Assembly (NCBI RefSeq): GCF_032854445.1
Contig: NC_088300.1
Span: forward strand, 70,966,984 to 71,030,983
Direction: 5' to 3'
Length of the DNA: 64,000 nucleotides
Source: Liolophura sinensis
Lineage: Eukaryota > Mollusca > Polyplacophora > Chitonida > Chitonidae
Part shown: piece after piece, positions 48,076 to 61,101 of the stretch
Layout of the letters: the number at the start of each line of letters is the position of its first letter
Numbering within the stretch: the stretch's first letter is position 1
Notes under the pieces: generated by a model
What the model was told of the DNA's origin: nothing
What the model saw: only the letters and a program-made list of their open reading frames with translations
Databases searched by the model: none
Program-made: the position numbers and the translations under genes

Positions 48076-48171
48076 AATGTAACACGTGTTGCACTGATGG
48101 CAGTATGAAGGTTACAAGTTATGGTGTTCTTGAAGCCTCGCAAGGACTTTCAGAGTTCTTGGTAGGACATT

Positions 48172-48432
48172 GAGGACTTATGGAGTCCTTGCTGGCCATG
48201 AATCTTGCTGACTTATTGCTTATTCCTGGGATTTGTAGAGGACTTATGGGGTACTTGTCAACTATGGAACTTGCTGACTTATGGGATCCTTGTCGGGATT
48301 GATGGAAGACTTATGGGGTTCTTTTCAACCATGAAGCTTGCCGACTTATGGGATCTTTTTCAGGATTCATGCAGGACTTATGGAGTCCTTGTCAACTATG
48401 GAGCTTGCTGACTTATAGGATCCTTGCTGTCC
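48172..48432. repeat. Minisatellite, about 64-bp unit, about four copies
   Basis: Units share GGACTTATGGGGTACTTGTC, AACTATGGAACTTGCTGAC and TTATGGGATCCTTGTC. The inner half (CTTATGGxxTCCTTGTC) is itself repeated within the unit. Confidence 0.9.
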
Positions 48433-51400
48433 TACGTATGAATCTCACTCTTGGTTGGTTAATTTTCGACTTACGTCTGAAATTTTGTCAGGTAATGGCC
48501 AATGTGCTTTGGTTTTGTTAGAGCTTTGCAGGCAACAGAAGTTCGGGTATTCTGACAGTTTGACTCGGTTGTATGCTACAAGTTGGTACTACAAATCGTA
48601 CCGTGAGAAGGGGCCTTTTTGAAATTCAGCGTTACAACATCATGGTGACACCCTGTTGTGGCGTGACGTCTTTTGTGAATGGCATGGGAAGACTAATTCC
48701 TAAATTTTAACATGGGTGGGTTTATGTACCATAATTAAAATTAACCGAAATAAATTAAAGTCATATTTTGTTGATAAATTTCAATATTTTATCAACCCGA
48801 CTGTATTAAAACGCACTGATTAGCCTTCCCGTGCAGTAAAGCGACGGCATCATGCGACAAAGGGATGGCACCATGTTGTCGTAACATCGAATCTCGAATG
48901 CCCGTGTTTTCTCCATCCATGATCCACGAGTGAAAGTATTCTTTAAAGGTAAGTGAAGTATTATTTAACTGGCATAAACATCAAATAAATAAATAATAGC
49001 CATATGAAATGGTCCTCTCAATACAAAAAATACCCGAACAATATCAACTGCTTACATCAAAGGCTTCTCAGATAAAATGGTGGATCCATCCGTTTATCAA
49101 TAATTCAGGCGTCAAGGTTTATGTATTGGCGATGTAACCTTACACTGTTGCGTGATCGATGTGAATAACTGAAATTTAATCGAAATGTTTGAAAACAACG
49201 TAATTATATGTGCCAACCATTTGAATTTTCATTATTTGCACAGTTCTAAATTGTGTTATAACTTTCTCCTTAGGTGATTTGGGACAAATCTAGTAAAGCC
49301 CAAAGGTGCTGCCCAGTGCAGTTTTTATAACTGCTGGATTTTTAAATCAAGGTTTCCTGTTACAATGATATCAAATTATCCTTGTTTGGCTCTCCCTAGT
49401 CCCCTGGTAAAAGTAAGGCAGTGTTGTGGGTCGGTGCTTTACGTCTGACTATGAATACTGATATTGCCATGGGTTAAACCCCTCCCCGCCTAATGATTTC
49501 ATAATGCGACCAATCATTACCACATCGGCTTAAAAACCTACGAAATAAATTGTACTCAATCAATCAGCTTTTGAAGCATAGACCTGTCTCTCACCCTGTA
49601 CCTAATGTCATATAGATGGAAATAGTCTTCATTAATGCTTAATCGCAAGGCTTTACGGGTTTAGGAAAGAGAGCTCTAAATCTAGCGTTCCCGATTTTCG
49701 TTATATTAGTTGATCTTTCTCCGTGCTCCTCTCCAAGACTTCCTAGATAACAAGGCTGAGTTATTCTTGAAAAGTCAAGAAGGTTTCAAATTCTGTCTGT
49801 GTGGCGTCTGAAGACGTAAATGAGCGGAAAGGTGTGATCCTATAGAAGGATCGAGAGTAGAAATAAATCAGCAAAAAGCTGAAGTACATTGATGCCGTAT
49901 GGAACTGTAGCAGTCGCGGAATTGTTGGTCGAGTTATGTCTTTAAAAGGTTTCAGAAGCAGAAAAGTATTGGCTCCATATCTCATCTCGCATTTATCATG
50001 TCAATGTGAAATGAAACCTACGAGTCTCATCCCGTCATCCTTTATTTTGTCATTTACTCTTGACATTAACCTTAACGATCAAGACTATTATATTTGTATA
50101 ATTACTTGTGTCTAGACTTACAGAACTAGGCTGGTTCTTGTCCAACGACTGCTTCTGATGCCGACGCAAACCTTTACTGTTATTCCTATGAATCGATTTT
50201 TAATGTCGTCATAATTGTTTTATGTTTACAAAAAGTTCGAAAAAATTTCGGTGATTTACGTCAATGATGACGTGTTTGCCGTATACGCAACCCCATTCTT
50301 TGAGCGGAACTATCGTAGTATTTTTTTTCTTACCAGTTTGACTCACTAAATATTTTGATATCGTCGGATTGCACATGTATACCTATACCCCATAATTCAT
50401 GCACATTAGAATTATGTGTGTTCGGACAACCATGTGAGTATAACCATCATCAAACCGAACAAAATATACAGGACAAAACATTAGGACTGCCAAACTATAT
50501 TGTTATATAGTATTTAACACACACCAGGTAACATTCTGTTTGTTTACGGTGCCGTTCTCTATAGGCCTATGGGATGGCGAGAATAATTTGACTGTTTAAA
50601 TGACAAAATGCGAAGCTCCTCGAATCTCTCAGATCCTTTTCTTTATGAAGACTCATCCCGAATATTATACTAAATGAAGCCGAAAAGTATTGCGACTTTA
50701 CATGTTTTGAGATCTGTTGTTGATTTGTCCACTCCATGTTGTGTTGAAAGACTACAATACTCATCACGTTGTCATTTCAACTCAAAATCGCCCGGTCTAA
50801 ATCAGCACGAAGCCTTAATCTCAGACTACAGTGGCAGACAGCAGATTCAATGAATAACATACATTTTAATAAACTCACTACTACCGTGGAGTGAGAAAAC
50901 CGAACGCCTGGTGAGCTGAACACCCAGGTTCAATTCCCAGTCAGGTCACGCTTCAATCTTTGAAATTGGCAATCTTGCAGCCGACTGTATTAGAGGATAC
51001 CCTAGGGATTGGTCAGTCTTGTACACTAGGACTAGACGAGCTGTTCGAACAGATCAGCGAGTTTTAGTGATTTATTCCCTAAACAATGTTGACAATGGGA
51101 CAAACTTGCTATAACACACATGGCCACAATAATATCGAAATGAACTTTAAAACCGTCATCAAATGTCTGATTGGTGTTTTTCTAATCTAGAGTTTTGCTA
51201 CGTTTAATATTATCTATCAGTCTATGTAAATGCACGATAGTCTTCTGTCTGATGATTTACAAAAACGGGCAGTACTTAATTACTGTCAAAGATCATGGGT
51301 CGATTGTCAGTGATAAAACCAAAGCATAGCGACGCAATATACTCACTGCTAATCCTCAACCCAACCCATGGGTTTCAATCTATCGGATGGTTGTGCAATG

Positions 51401-52250
51401 AGAAATGGTCAGCATGAAAATGCTGTGAGAACATGTTTTAAACACATCGCCTGACAGTTTTGAACCTACTATCACAGGCTTCCAATTATCCTCGTCACAG
51501 AGACCCTTCAGCACCTGGTGTAGCACCTTAAACCATTCCACCGGTGATGAAATTATAACAAGTGTTTTCTTTCAAAAACGCAAGCTAGCGTCCACCTTTC
51601 TCGGTGTTTGATTGAAACCTTTACTAAAGCAACATGGTAGAGATTACCTGCCTTTAAAGGTTAAAAGTTGTGGCTACGGTAATTTTGTCCTGATGACTAT
51701 ATTGTGTTCTATATTTACGTTGTATTACAGTTAGCTCTCACGTGAATGTTGCACTGACGTTTTCATATAGCCTGGGAAGGAAAAAAACGATGTTGTCTTC
51801 GTAATTGCCTTCAGTGCGCAAGGCAGAGGTTGCTTTCTAATGACAACCTGAATGACAGTTACTGCTGGTTTGAGGACCGTAATATTTAGGCGTCGAGCTT
51901 GATGGATCGCTACTCTTCATATCTGATCCCAACGACCTATTTATAATCTAACTGGCTAATAGAACAAGGTATTATAACGGCCAAGAATAATTCTTGGGTA
52001 AACAGTTCCGGAGAGATATCTTAATATAAATTTTACCAAGGTATAATTTGCCTGGTTAAAAAAGAAAACGGATGATTGAATGATTATAGTTTCAGGGATG
52101 GTTGGATGAGTTTATTCTATACAAAACTCACTCTATTTCTCGGTAACTAGATGAAATGGGCGTAATGGCCGTACATTACCGCCATATACTATTGGCCGGA
52201 CAGCACGACATGCAATGTCCACGATGGCGAAATAACCAAGGCGGCTAGTA
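48433..52250. other. Gene-poor spacer with one tRNA-headed element
   Basis: At about 50884-51060 a block with CAGGTTCAATTCCCAGTCAG (a B-box-like word) and an upstream A-box-like stretch looks like an old tRNA-derived SINE of another family. A candidate + strand donor AAAG/GTAAGT at about 48950 has an upstream acceptor (CCCGTGCAG) but no frame open across the whole block. A 74-codon - strand ORF (49761-49985) is unsupported. Confidence 0.4.
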
Positions 52251-52256
52251 TAGGCC

Positions 52257-52378
52257 TGGCCATTGGCATGTACGACACTGGCCCATTGGCATGGACCACA
52301 CTGGCCCATTAGCATGTACCACACTGGCCTATTGGCATGCACCACACTGGCCCATTGGCATGTACCACACTGGCCAAG
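52257..52378. repeat. 23-bp minisatellite, about five copies
   Basis: Units of GGCCCATTGGCATGTACCAC plus ACT, the first one base short. It accounts for the repetitive - strand ORF at 52133-52345. Confidence 0.95.
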
Positions 52379-54863
52379 TCTTGATCAGCAGCTCCATACA
52401 AACTAGATTTTTTCTCTCTCGTAGTTTCTCATAATACCAATTCATTTTATCCTCAAGTGACGAAGTACATAAATGGATGTTTGTTTATTTCTGAATTTCA
52501 AAGGATCGGCAAAATGCTATGAATAGGGTTTTTTTCCCGATGTGTTCTAATCGTATACTGAAGCACTTGCGAATTCCTGGATTTGTATGTACATATAATG
52601 CCCTAAATACATGAAGACTATCAACTTGTGGTTTACTGTAAACTTTCGACTACTGTCTAAGAGATCTGCAGCATTGTCTTATGTTACATTTATCACTAAC
52701 ATGTAGGAAGACAACTTCTAAAGATCATCTTTAAACATCTGAAAAGAATTGCAAATTTGAAAATGGTTTCAAAGCAAAGCCCACCGCTTCGCTTTAGTCT
52801 CATTTTCGGAACATGGAGATTTTTTTCCTGCCTGTGGTAACTTTCAATCAGCACTGGATATGAATCGTCTGTTTAGTATTCAAGTAGGTTGGAGTTAGTA
52901 CAAATTACACATACCTTCTTAACATTAGTTATTTTATTATAAGGGTTGTGGATTGTTACTGGCATTACGTGTAGTGGTGTAAACAGAATCATTCCGCCTA
53001 CCTGACAGAACAAAAAGCACACGCACGCACATTTAGTGTATTACGCTAATTTAGTCAATATTTAATGTCATTTACCTAAAGGGTTTATAAATAATGTAAT
53101 TAGACAGTATTGTATGACAACGCCACTGTGACCCCATCACTGAGCATTAAGTGATCCTGTGGCTGAGTGGTCATCTGATACTAACCACCGTCATCATTGA
53201 CCAACGCATCGATTCCAGGACTCCGCATATTGACGAGTACCACCGCACTGTGTGTATGGCTAGCTATAGGCCCGACCTTCCGTTTTTTGTCAACATGATA
53301 TTGACGAAGGTATTATAGTAGACTCCTTGTCCCCTGCCCATGCTGTGAGTGCTGTCCGACCAGAATGGACATAATAACATAACGTCGTTAAGCATCAAGG
53401 ACTCCGGTAGCAAAGACGTGTTAACACGTATTCTGTGATATATAGCCGATTGCAACAGAGTAGCTATGACTGGTTACTTGTTCGCTAGCTGGATGCTTTA
53501 AGGAGATAATTGCTTTGAGATTTAACTGGAAATAAACCATAATTGTGATAATGAAATAAAACAAATACAATGAATGAAATGTTTTCTTGTCGTGATGAAA
53601 ACATGATAAAACTAGAAAACACTTGTGTTTAGACATGAGAATGATAACATTTAAAATCAGAACAAAAAGGAAACAGGCACCTTCTAAACAGCTCAGAAAA
53701 GATAAAAAACATTTAAAATTTTAGAAGCATTACATAATTTGAACCTTGACTTGAACAACTTTTACATTTGTTTATAAATATATTTGACAATATTAGATGA
53801 CGAACAATTTGGTCTATATCACTGAATAGAAAGAAACCATGATATCTAATGGAGAACAAATTGCGGTGTAACGTGGACTCCGCGGAACTTTGGCCTGTAT
53901 ACAATCCGGTAACTCTTCTTACGTCTTGGTCATCCAGTGTGCGGCAGGTGATAGATGTGGACACGCATCTCCCTCTTGAAGTGTTTACACAGTTCTGTGG
54001 TGCCGCAGTATGGGTGATGGTTTTAAACACGTCTTAAAAACCCACCTCTGTTCTCAAGAATGGAAAGGCTCTAAAGTAGATACAACGTCAAAAGAGCGTC
54101 CAGGACTACTTCGCTGCTCGATGTCAGAAACCCTCTCAAAGTGGCGTATGGTATATATACTCCATGTCACCACTCTTCATACATTAAACGCAAGCTGTAG
54201 AACTTATGATTAACGGATTTGTTCATCTTAAAGTTAACCGTCTATTAACACCATATTTCTTTGATTTTTGTATATACAAGAGGATATTTAGCAATCAATT
54301 CAGTGGAAATATCTGAATACGTTCCCATGGAGACCAGATGACACTTGGGCTTGAAATAGGGCACTGATGAATACAAAAAATCTGCACAAATTCCAAGTAT
54401 GTTTACCGTTTTTTGAGCCATCTTTTCTTTTTAAATGTCAGATGTTGTCTCAGATATCGGTGGTTTAGGAAAACTGGATCGTCCTGGGCTTCCGTAGACA
54501 AATATTATCCGAGTTATTAAAGGGAGCAATTGGTTCTAACAGACTGGCTGGCCTGAACATCAGTAAAAACCTTTCTCTTGAAAAAGCTCGGGTTGAGGAA
54601 TGACTCAGGACACTTAGTGACTCTTTTGGGCTTTAAACCGATGCTTAAGATTCCAGCCTCAATACGTCACAATAAACCTTTTCTACAGCTGTAATCCAGT
54701 AAAGTGTATTATGTCACGACTGAACTTCCATACTATTGTAGCAGAATTAATCATGTATCCCAGTGAGCATTTAACCCTCTTAAATCCGACGGTTTTTGTC
54801 AGTTCAAACTTATGTTATATGGAAGGGCGATTTGCACTTTTGTATTAAGTGTTTTCCTTGTAG
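52379..54863. other. Spacer with a tRNA-like SINE and a weak exon candidate
   Basis: About 53155-53400 starts with a tRNA-like head (CTGTGGCTGAGTGGTCATCT, then GCATCGATTCCAGG) and ends AACGTCGTTAAGCATCAAGG, another SINE type. On the - strand, 53996-53926 could be an exon (acceptor GGCACCACAG, donor CAAGAC/GTAAGA, reading NCVNTSRGRCVST then CRTLDDQD), phase 0 at both ends. It is unproven and has no partner exon. Confidence 0.35.
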
Positions 54864-54914
54864 GCGGAACGCCTGGGTTTAGGCCAAGGGATCAGACATA
54901 AGAGTTTTATTGAG
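54864..54914 (+). CDS. Possible 51-nt internal exon
   Basis: Acceptor TTTTCCTTGTAG and donor ATTGAG/GTAAGT are both strong. Of three frames only one is open, and it is phase 0 at both ends, giving AERLGLGQGIRHKSFIE. No partner exon could be assigned with confidence; the nearest + strand coding candidates lie at 58.7 and 59.7 kb. Confidence 0.35.
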
Positions 54915-56024
54915 GTAAGTGTGTTTATGGTGGCTGCATGAGTTCAAGGAAGAATTCTAACAAACGGTAATTGTCAAAATATACCAGTAAAATATATATT
55001 ACCCAATATGGCTTGGAAAAACGAAAATTAATCGCTATAGCTCATTATGATTTGATGAATTTTTACATTTAACTCCCTAGCGGTCAGTTTTATTTGTATA
55101 CCACCGACCATCGACAGGTACCTGACAGTTCTAACAGTATCTAACAGTTGCAGCGAGCTTCCGCATTAGCCGTCTGAGTCAGCGGGGAACTGATACACTA
55201 TGAAATATATGTGTTTATTCATTTATTCTAACCATTTGCTTGTTAGTTTTTCTGCACAAAAACAACTATGGGATAATCTCTTTGTAACAAATGTGGGTCA
55301 ACTTCTTCAATGGAATTATATTTTATAATAATATTATATATTATTAAATTTCTTTTTAATTATGTGGGCTACTGCTTGGAGGCAAATGAAAAGAAAAGAC
55401 AAGAAATCAAAGTTAACAATGGTGTATTTATACCTGGTATAACTAGCAGAAAATCCTCATAACAGCTTTTGGCTATTTCTACGCTTTCGTCGTCTTACAT
55501 AAAGGCTTTTCTATTTTTGTCTAGAAATTTTAAGTAGAGCAATACATGCATCATTCAATTTCCTGAAAGTTTCAGTAAGCTAATTATATTTTGGTAAATA
55601 ATTAAGACTTCTAAACAGACATATCTTGAACTAAGCTCTGATAGCTATACTTTGAAAATGCTCAAACAATCCAATGACAAAATTATAAGAGATTTTACGA
55701 ACTGAAAGAAATTACTGCACCTATGCATAAGTTTTTAATAAACCGGAAGTCTCATAAGTTTTATGAATAAGGACGGAAGTACACACATGGTTTTTCTGAC
55801 GACAATGGTATCGTCGTTCCCATCTCTTCCCTGAGGATATTTTTGAACATGAAGTGTATTATTTTTAACTGAATATCTTTACATCGGCTCCCGTGAACTT
55901 GGTCTGGATTTAAACACAGCTTGCTACACGTGGTCGGAGAGAGCAAGCTCTCCAGGATAGCCTTTTTACTCGAAATATCGGACACGCGATCCATAGAGTT
56001 TGTCGTAAAGTTTGTCTCTCTTAC

Positions 56025-56169
56025 CAGATGGTTTCCATTGTGTTAAACTCCGGGTGTGTGAGACGGGAAACCAATAGTCCGTGTCTGCTGGCAGACACAT
56101 ATTACCGTCTCTTGGAATAACTCGCCTACATGTGCAGGTACAGTGGGGGCTGTAGCAGCGCGCTAACAT
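56025..56169 (-). CDS. Possible first exon, Cys-rich start
   Basis: On the - strand an ATG at 56169 follows a GC-richer stretch with a CRE-like ACGACGTCAGCG. The frame reads MLARCYSPHCTCTCRRVIPR then DYWFPVSHTRSLTQWKPS and reaches a CATCTG/GTAAGA donor in phase 1 at 56025. A second open frame immediately downstream (55994-55761, KKAILESLLSPTTCSKLC onward) overlaps the end of this ORF in another frame and may be an independent exon or chance. No family is recognised. Confidence 0.3.
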
Positions 56170-58120
56170 TGTCGCTGACGTCGTTAAACGGGCGGTGTGG
56201 ACAATAAATCATTTGAAATCAGGGCTTATTTTGAGCCATCTGGCCGTCAGTGTGATAATGTATTACAAAGGCCTTATTCGAACTTACAACCCACGTAGAT
56301 CAACGTAATGTAAAGAGTGTTTATGTATAATGGTTACAGTCTAGAACATATAACGTACAACATGTTTTTAATCATTACAGAAGAAAGACAACCGTAATAA
56401 GACACATATCGAGTGAGTGCTTGGGGTTTAACGTCGTTGACACATATCGAGCCTACAGTGCATTCTGTTATGTTTTACTTATTTACTTATGTTTTACAAA
56501 TTTAGTGCTGATTGAGTCTGGTGATCCTTAGATTTAATATTAGCTAAACATGACTTGAAACTGGGTCTAGACCCTCTGAACTCCAAATGTAATTATAAAT
56601 CTAGATTTTGAGAAATTACGATCGCCTTTCACATACAACATTTAAATCTGTGTATTGCGCTGATGGTGGGTTTTCGATCTTTTAACTTGAATGTTTGCAG
56701 GCTGAAAAATAACACATATTATTGTAGAGGATTTTAATAAACAATTTATCAGGTTTGAGGTTTACATGGTTTTTTCGTGCAACAGTCTTGGACTCAGAAT
56801 GTCTACCTGAACTCAAATTTAGTACATGGGCTAAGTTATGTAGAGTTTCTCGAGGAGTACTGGGAATTATGTACAGACTAATTTAAATGTATACATCTAC
56901 GTCGACATATATGTATGATCATAATTAGCTGAATCTATATTTGTTTATCAAGGTGAGTTACACATTGAGAGCAAAACTGATCATAACTTTCGTTTAGTAG
57001 CGTTACACATGGGTGGGCCAGCAATGTATATCATGGTATACTCGTCATTTTGCTCAGCCATGTTGTCCTTCTGATACAGTCGATATACGATCGCTCTCTT
57101 TCGATTGATGCATCTCGGTCAAACCGTTTCAAAAGGAAGGTCAACTTTGTAATAGATGGAACAGTTCTAAACATGCAGCTATGCATCAGTGTATTAACGT
57201 AAAGTGTTTTACACATTTTTGGTGTTAAATGATAAAGGGTAAATGACAAGCATCTCTGCTAAACATGCTGTTTCCAGCCTAGTAAATACGATGTTTTACA
57301 ACTGAGTTGAAAAACAAAAACTCTTTAATATAGGTTTGCGGAAAAACGGAAACTGTTTAACATGTTTACAAAAATATTTATTTATTTGATCCATAGGTTG
57401 TTGACAGACCTTCCCACGTACGGCCGGAGAGGATGCCAATTTACGAAATTAAGAAATCTGTTAAACTGGTTTGTACAAAAAGGAAAACGATTCAGAAATT
57501 TTAGGGAAATAAGAAAACTATTTAACAGGTGTGTGGAAATCCTATAATGGTATGTCTTAAAGAAATGTAATAGGTGAGTTTCGAGTTGGAACTCTTTTGT
57601 CATCAAAGGTAAAAGCAGATTTGCTGCGTTAAGAGAATTGAGAAATGCTGAGCAACCTTTGTTGACATTAATTTACTGATCACCTTTTTCTAGAGGCACA
57701 AATGACATCTCTTCACTTTAGAAACTTCCCAAGTTCACAAACACTCAAATTCTCAATCTTCTCTCTTATTCCTCCACTCTAAATTACTCTTTTCACACTT
57801 TTTTCAAACGTCCATGTTATAGTGAATGTGATCAAGAAGTCGCTTAACATTTTTTACAGGTCACGTGAACAGTTGGACTTTTTCTACTTTCCAACTCAAA
57901 ACACCCCGAGTGTCATAAGTGATTTTTTCTATCAGAACTGCGATTTAATTATACCTGTGTATTTACTCCCTCACACCACTCGGATAAAATAAACCAAACG
58001 ATGCAGGCTGATTTCTAACCCAGACTATAAAGTATCAGTTGATTCCTGGAATAGTTTTACCTGTCTTTTGTCTTTGAGTTTCCTAATTAAGAAGACTTTA
58101 CGTCGTTTCCACAGTATATT
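56170..58120. other. Spacer
   Basis: A SINE tail word (GAGTGAGTGCTTGGGGTTTAACGTCGT, also near 10548) lies at about 56412-56438. A family A fragment with an internal deletion lies at about 57376-57440 (GTTGACAGACCTTCCCACG, ACGGCCGGAGAGGATGCC). No supported exon. Confidence 0.4.
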
Positions 58121-58125
58121 TACAC

Positions 58126-58126
58126 A

Positions 58127-58184
<58 letters not shown>
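58126..58184. repeat. (TA)n microsatellite
   Basis: About 29 TA dinucleotides. Confidence 0.95.
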
Positions 58185-58187
<3 letters not shown>

Positions 58188-58599
58188 AACATCGCAGACC
58201 TTGTTCTGAATGTACACTAATCCCCTTATATTGGTAGTTGACTTGCTATATGGTCCAATACGATGCGAAGTTTACCAGTAGTCTGGCTCCATCACAAGTA
58301 AAGCAGGCTCTCGGAAATGGTCTGACGTTTTCTCCGGAAACTGTCGTGTACAATATGGTCCAGGTTTTATAGAAGAAGCCATTTTCCCGCAAGAGTAAAG
58401 TCTTCCTTTCATTTCAAAACGATTAACCATAATGTAAAGGTTTCCTACAGAAAAATCAACATGTCAATTTGGTTGACAAATTCTGTCGCGATGCGCCCGC
58501 ATCAAAGTTCCTCAGTGGTTGGTATCGGTGATATATGTCATTATATAAATGGCATGATTGTATTAACAGAACCTCGTGTTCGCCAAAGCTGCTGAAGTA

Positions 58600-58797
58600 A
58601 ATTAAAGGAGGCGGTCAATAAATGCGATCGCCAGGCATCATAAGACTTCGACTATTGCTAACGGACGTGGGTGGGTTCATCGAGTGGGAGACTACGTGAC
58701 GTTAGGGAAAGCGGATGTGTTTAGTCGTCATTTCCCAATGTTTGTTCGACACAAAACGCTACAAAATGTGAATACTTTTCGATGTTCTCTAGCTCAG
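58600..58797 (+). CDS. Possible exon ending at a strong donor
   Basis: A frame open from about 58600 reads IANGRGWVHRVGDYVTLGKA then FSRHFPMFVRHKTLQNVN and ends in GCT-CAG/GTAAAG, an excellent donor, in phase 0. No good acceptor marks the left edge. It could be a first exon starting at an internal ATG near 58738, since ACGTGACGTTA (CRE-like) lies just upstream. Confidence 0.3.
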
Positions 58798-59060
58798 GTA
58801 AAGCAACAGAAAGGAAAACAAAAATCCTCTGACATATGTTGTGAAAATTTGCTGTTTTTGTGTTTCATTCCATGATGTTAAAAATACGAATGATGCGAGG
58901 AGATAAACTTTGTGTATTCGTTTTCTTTATATATGTTCTGTCGTGTTTTGAACAACTTCTCAAGCAAACACCAGGGAGCAATGTATGCGTGAAATAGCAA
59001 ACTAAAATAGCAGCCAATACACTGAGGGAAAGTTTGGGTCAACTGCATCAGAAATCGTAG

Positions 59061-59175
59061 TAATACAACTGAGCTAATTCAACTCAGAAAACTGGGTCAT
59101 ATGACCAGATCAGCATGAAATACTCATAAGATCTGGTCATATGACTCAGGTCAGTTGAATCAGGTCAATTGTATA
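59061..59175. repeat. Inverted repeat with 18-base loop, MITE-like
   Basis: The left arm (59061-59111) and right arm (59130-59175) pair imperfectly over about 46-51 bp. The innermost part, GTCATATGACCAGATC against GATCTGGTCATATGAC, is perfect. The arms share ATTCAACT and TACAA/TTGTA toward the ends. Confidence 0.8.
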
Positions 59176-59459
59176 ACTTAGACTTTGGAGTCATTTGATC
59201 CAGATTTTTTTCTCATTGTACTAGTATAGGGGTGTATATCGTAAAAGAGTGTTCGCGTGACGTCATAAATAAAGAAGGGCGTTCTCAGGTCATAGAAATA
59301 GCTCGAGCCAGGGCGGATAAAACTGATAAGATGGCGTCGCTTTTGTGTGATTTACTTAATGTGCCCGATTTTGCTTACGTTTGACTCCAATATGTCTTAG
59401 GCATCATCACAAAAATGAAAAGGTATACTTGTTCAAATTTATTAAATTAATTGTCCTTG

Positions 59460-59460
<1 letters not shown>

Positions 59461-59542
<82 letters not shown>
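59461..59542. repeat. (AT)n microsatellite
   Basis: About 41 AT dinucleotides, the longest in the window. ORFs on both strands across it are artefacts. Confidence 0.95.
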
Positions 59543-59545
<3 letters not shown>

Positions 59546-59613
59546 CTGTTCTTTTCATTGTTACGAAAGTTAGTATTGTTTGGTATAAGAATGTCCCCTT
59601 AAAAATCACAAAT

Positions 59614-59937
59614 TTATATAGGCACAGCTGTGAGGAACACAAAGGTTTTCAAGGTGGATATGATTTGACAACAGTTATAAACTGCCTGCAATTGCATTTC
59701 AGGCGAGATGAGAAAACACCAAGTGTGGCGTGGCACGAGAGACAAAGTCAACGAGCCGTAGACACGCCATTCGCCAAGACCCTGTCCATTAGACATAAAG
59801 ACCATCGAGTAATTAAGTGCGCGGAAACGTATCTTCTCTGCGAGCGGTAACTCGTGAACAGCGTGATCAGGGCATGTGTCTGTAAACACTTCACCAGTAA
59901 GTGATGTGATGACATGCCGTCTTCTTTGATCCTGAAT
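59614..59937 (-). CDS. Possible last exon, - strand, over the + strand candidate
   Basis: On the - strand, ACCATTTTTATTCAG at about 59938 is a strong acceptor. The frame from there runs about 107 codons to a TAA (DQRRRHVITSLTGEVF, VFMSNGQGLGEWRVYG, SLVPRHTWCFLISPE). The segment past about residue 80 degrades into AT-rich codons near the (AT)n tract. No family is recognised. Confidence 0.3.
   Translation of the reverse strand: MQDQRRRHVITSLTGEVFTDTCPDHAVHELPLAEKIRFRALNYSMVFMSNGQGLGEWRVYGSLTLSLVPRHTWCFLISPEMQLQAVYNCCQIISTLKTFVFLTAVPI
59703..59847 (+). CDS. Possible internal exon, + strand
   Basis: Acceptor CTGCAATTGCATTTCAG and donor GCGAGCG/GTAACT frame the block. One frame is open, in phase 2 at both ends (RDEKTPSVAWHERQSQRA then LSIRHKDHRVIKCAETYLLC). 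A - strand exon candidate covers the same bases, so at most one is likely to be coding. Confidence 0.35.
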
Positions 59938-61101
59938 AAAAATGGTTATTAATAATTTGCTCGAATCGCTTTGCATTGCAAATGACACGGTGGTAGTTGA
60001 ACAGAGTGTTGTGGAACTCTGAAACACCCAGTAGTGGAGGAGGACAGCTTCATACCAAGCAAGGATGACCTTGATTTGTCTGCGGAAAGGACAACATCTG
60101 ATTAACATGGACAAATAAGACAATCAAAAAAGATATCAGGATATCCGTTTCTTGGGGAACATGTGACCTCTAATACCTTAACTTCTAGAGCTAGGTTGTT
60201 TGAAGTTTTACAACGACATTCTCTTCCAAAACAGCTTTTAGACCCTTAAACTTCTAAATTATTTTCACCTATTTCCAAACCATTATTTAACATCAACATC
60301 ACATAAATATCAATCCCTATACATGGCTATTGATAACAACGGAATATGTACACTTTTCCACATACATTTTGATGTAATATTCCAAGGGAAGAATAATCAC
60401 AGGTGTGCAGGAGAGCCCGTGAGACGCATGCGCCCTTCTTTGTGTGAATGGCCCATAATGCAATCCGTTACCGGTTGCTGAGAATTACAAAGAACCGTTA
60501 TTTAAATGAACCAACTCCCTTCTCTTATTTTCTAAGATCAGTATTACAGGTCTATTTTCAAAATTCCCTACTTGGCTTGATGACTTCATGAAAAATGAGT
60601 GACGTACTTCATCGTACGTCGCAATATTCTGGGACACAGTAATAGCTTTCATTTTCCAGTACTCTCCATGCTGGCAACCTTATTTCAGATGACAGGGCTT
60701 ATTTATGACTGTGCATTGCGATCGAATAATACAGCTCCTGAACATTAGTGAAATTTCACTTCAGTTCACGGCAAAAAAAAAAAAAAACGCAAATTGTAAA
60801 GAATGAAATGATCACCATTTTGATAAGCTTCTGAGACATGAACAGTAGGCTACACCATATTCCCAACATCGATATCAGCCCTAATGGACAGGAGAAATCA
60901 CCCTTAGTTTCGTGACCTGACACGCAAGCCTTCTGTGTGCAAGGCTGGGCTAGAATTGGTAAACTGTGGAATGGGAAGTCGTTATATTTCAACCTTCAAT
61001 GCATCATCTGTATACCAAGAATAGATTGGCCTGTTTAGGTTTGGCAAAAGTTTTACACGTCAAACAATACGCCAGTAGAATATCAATCTCTCTCTTAACA
61101 G
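59938..61101. other. Spacer, no supported gene
   Basis: Unique sequence with a poly(A) run at 60772-60787. ORFs here lack splice signals. Confidence 0.4.

Noticed and set aside
47919-48173. 84-codon + strand ORF
   Set aside because: It crosses a diverged SINE family A fragment and its A-rich tail.
48840-48950. + strand exon ending at AAAG/GTAAGT
   Set aside because: Both splice signals are fair, but all three frames contain a stop between them; it could only be a non-coding exon.
49761-49985. 74-codon - strand ORF
   Set aside because: No clear splice site at either end and no recognisable motif.
59381-59642. ORFs with (Ile-Tyr)n on both strands
   Set aside because: Translation of the (AT)n microsatellite.
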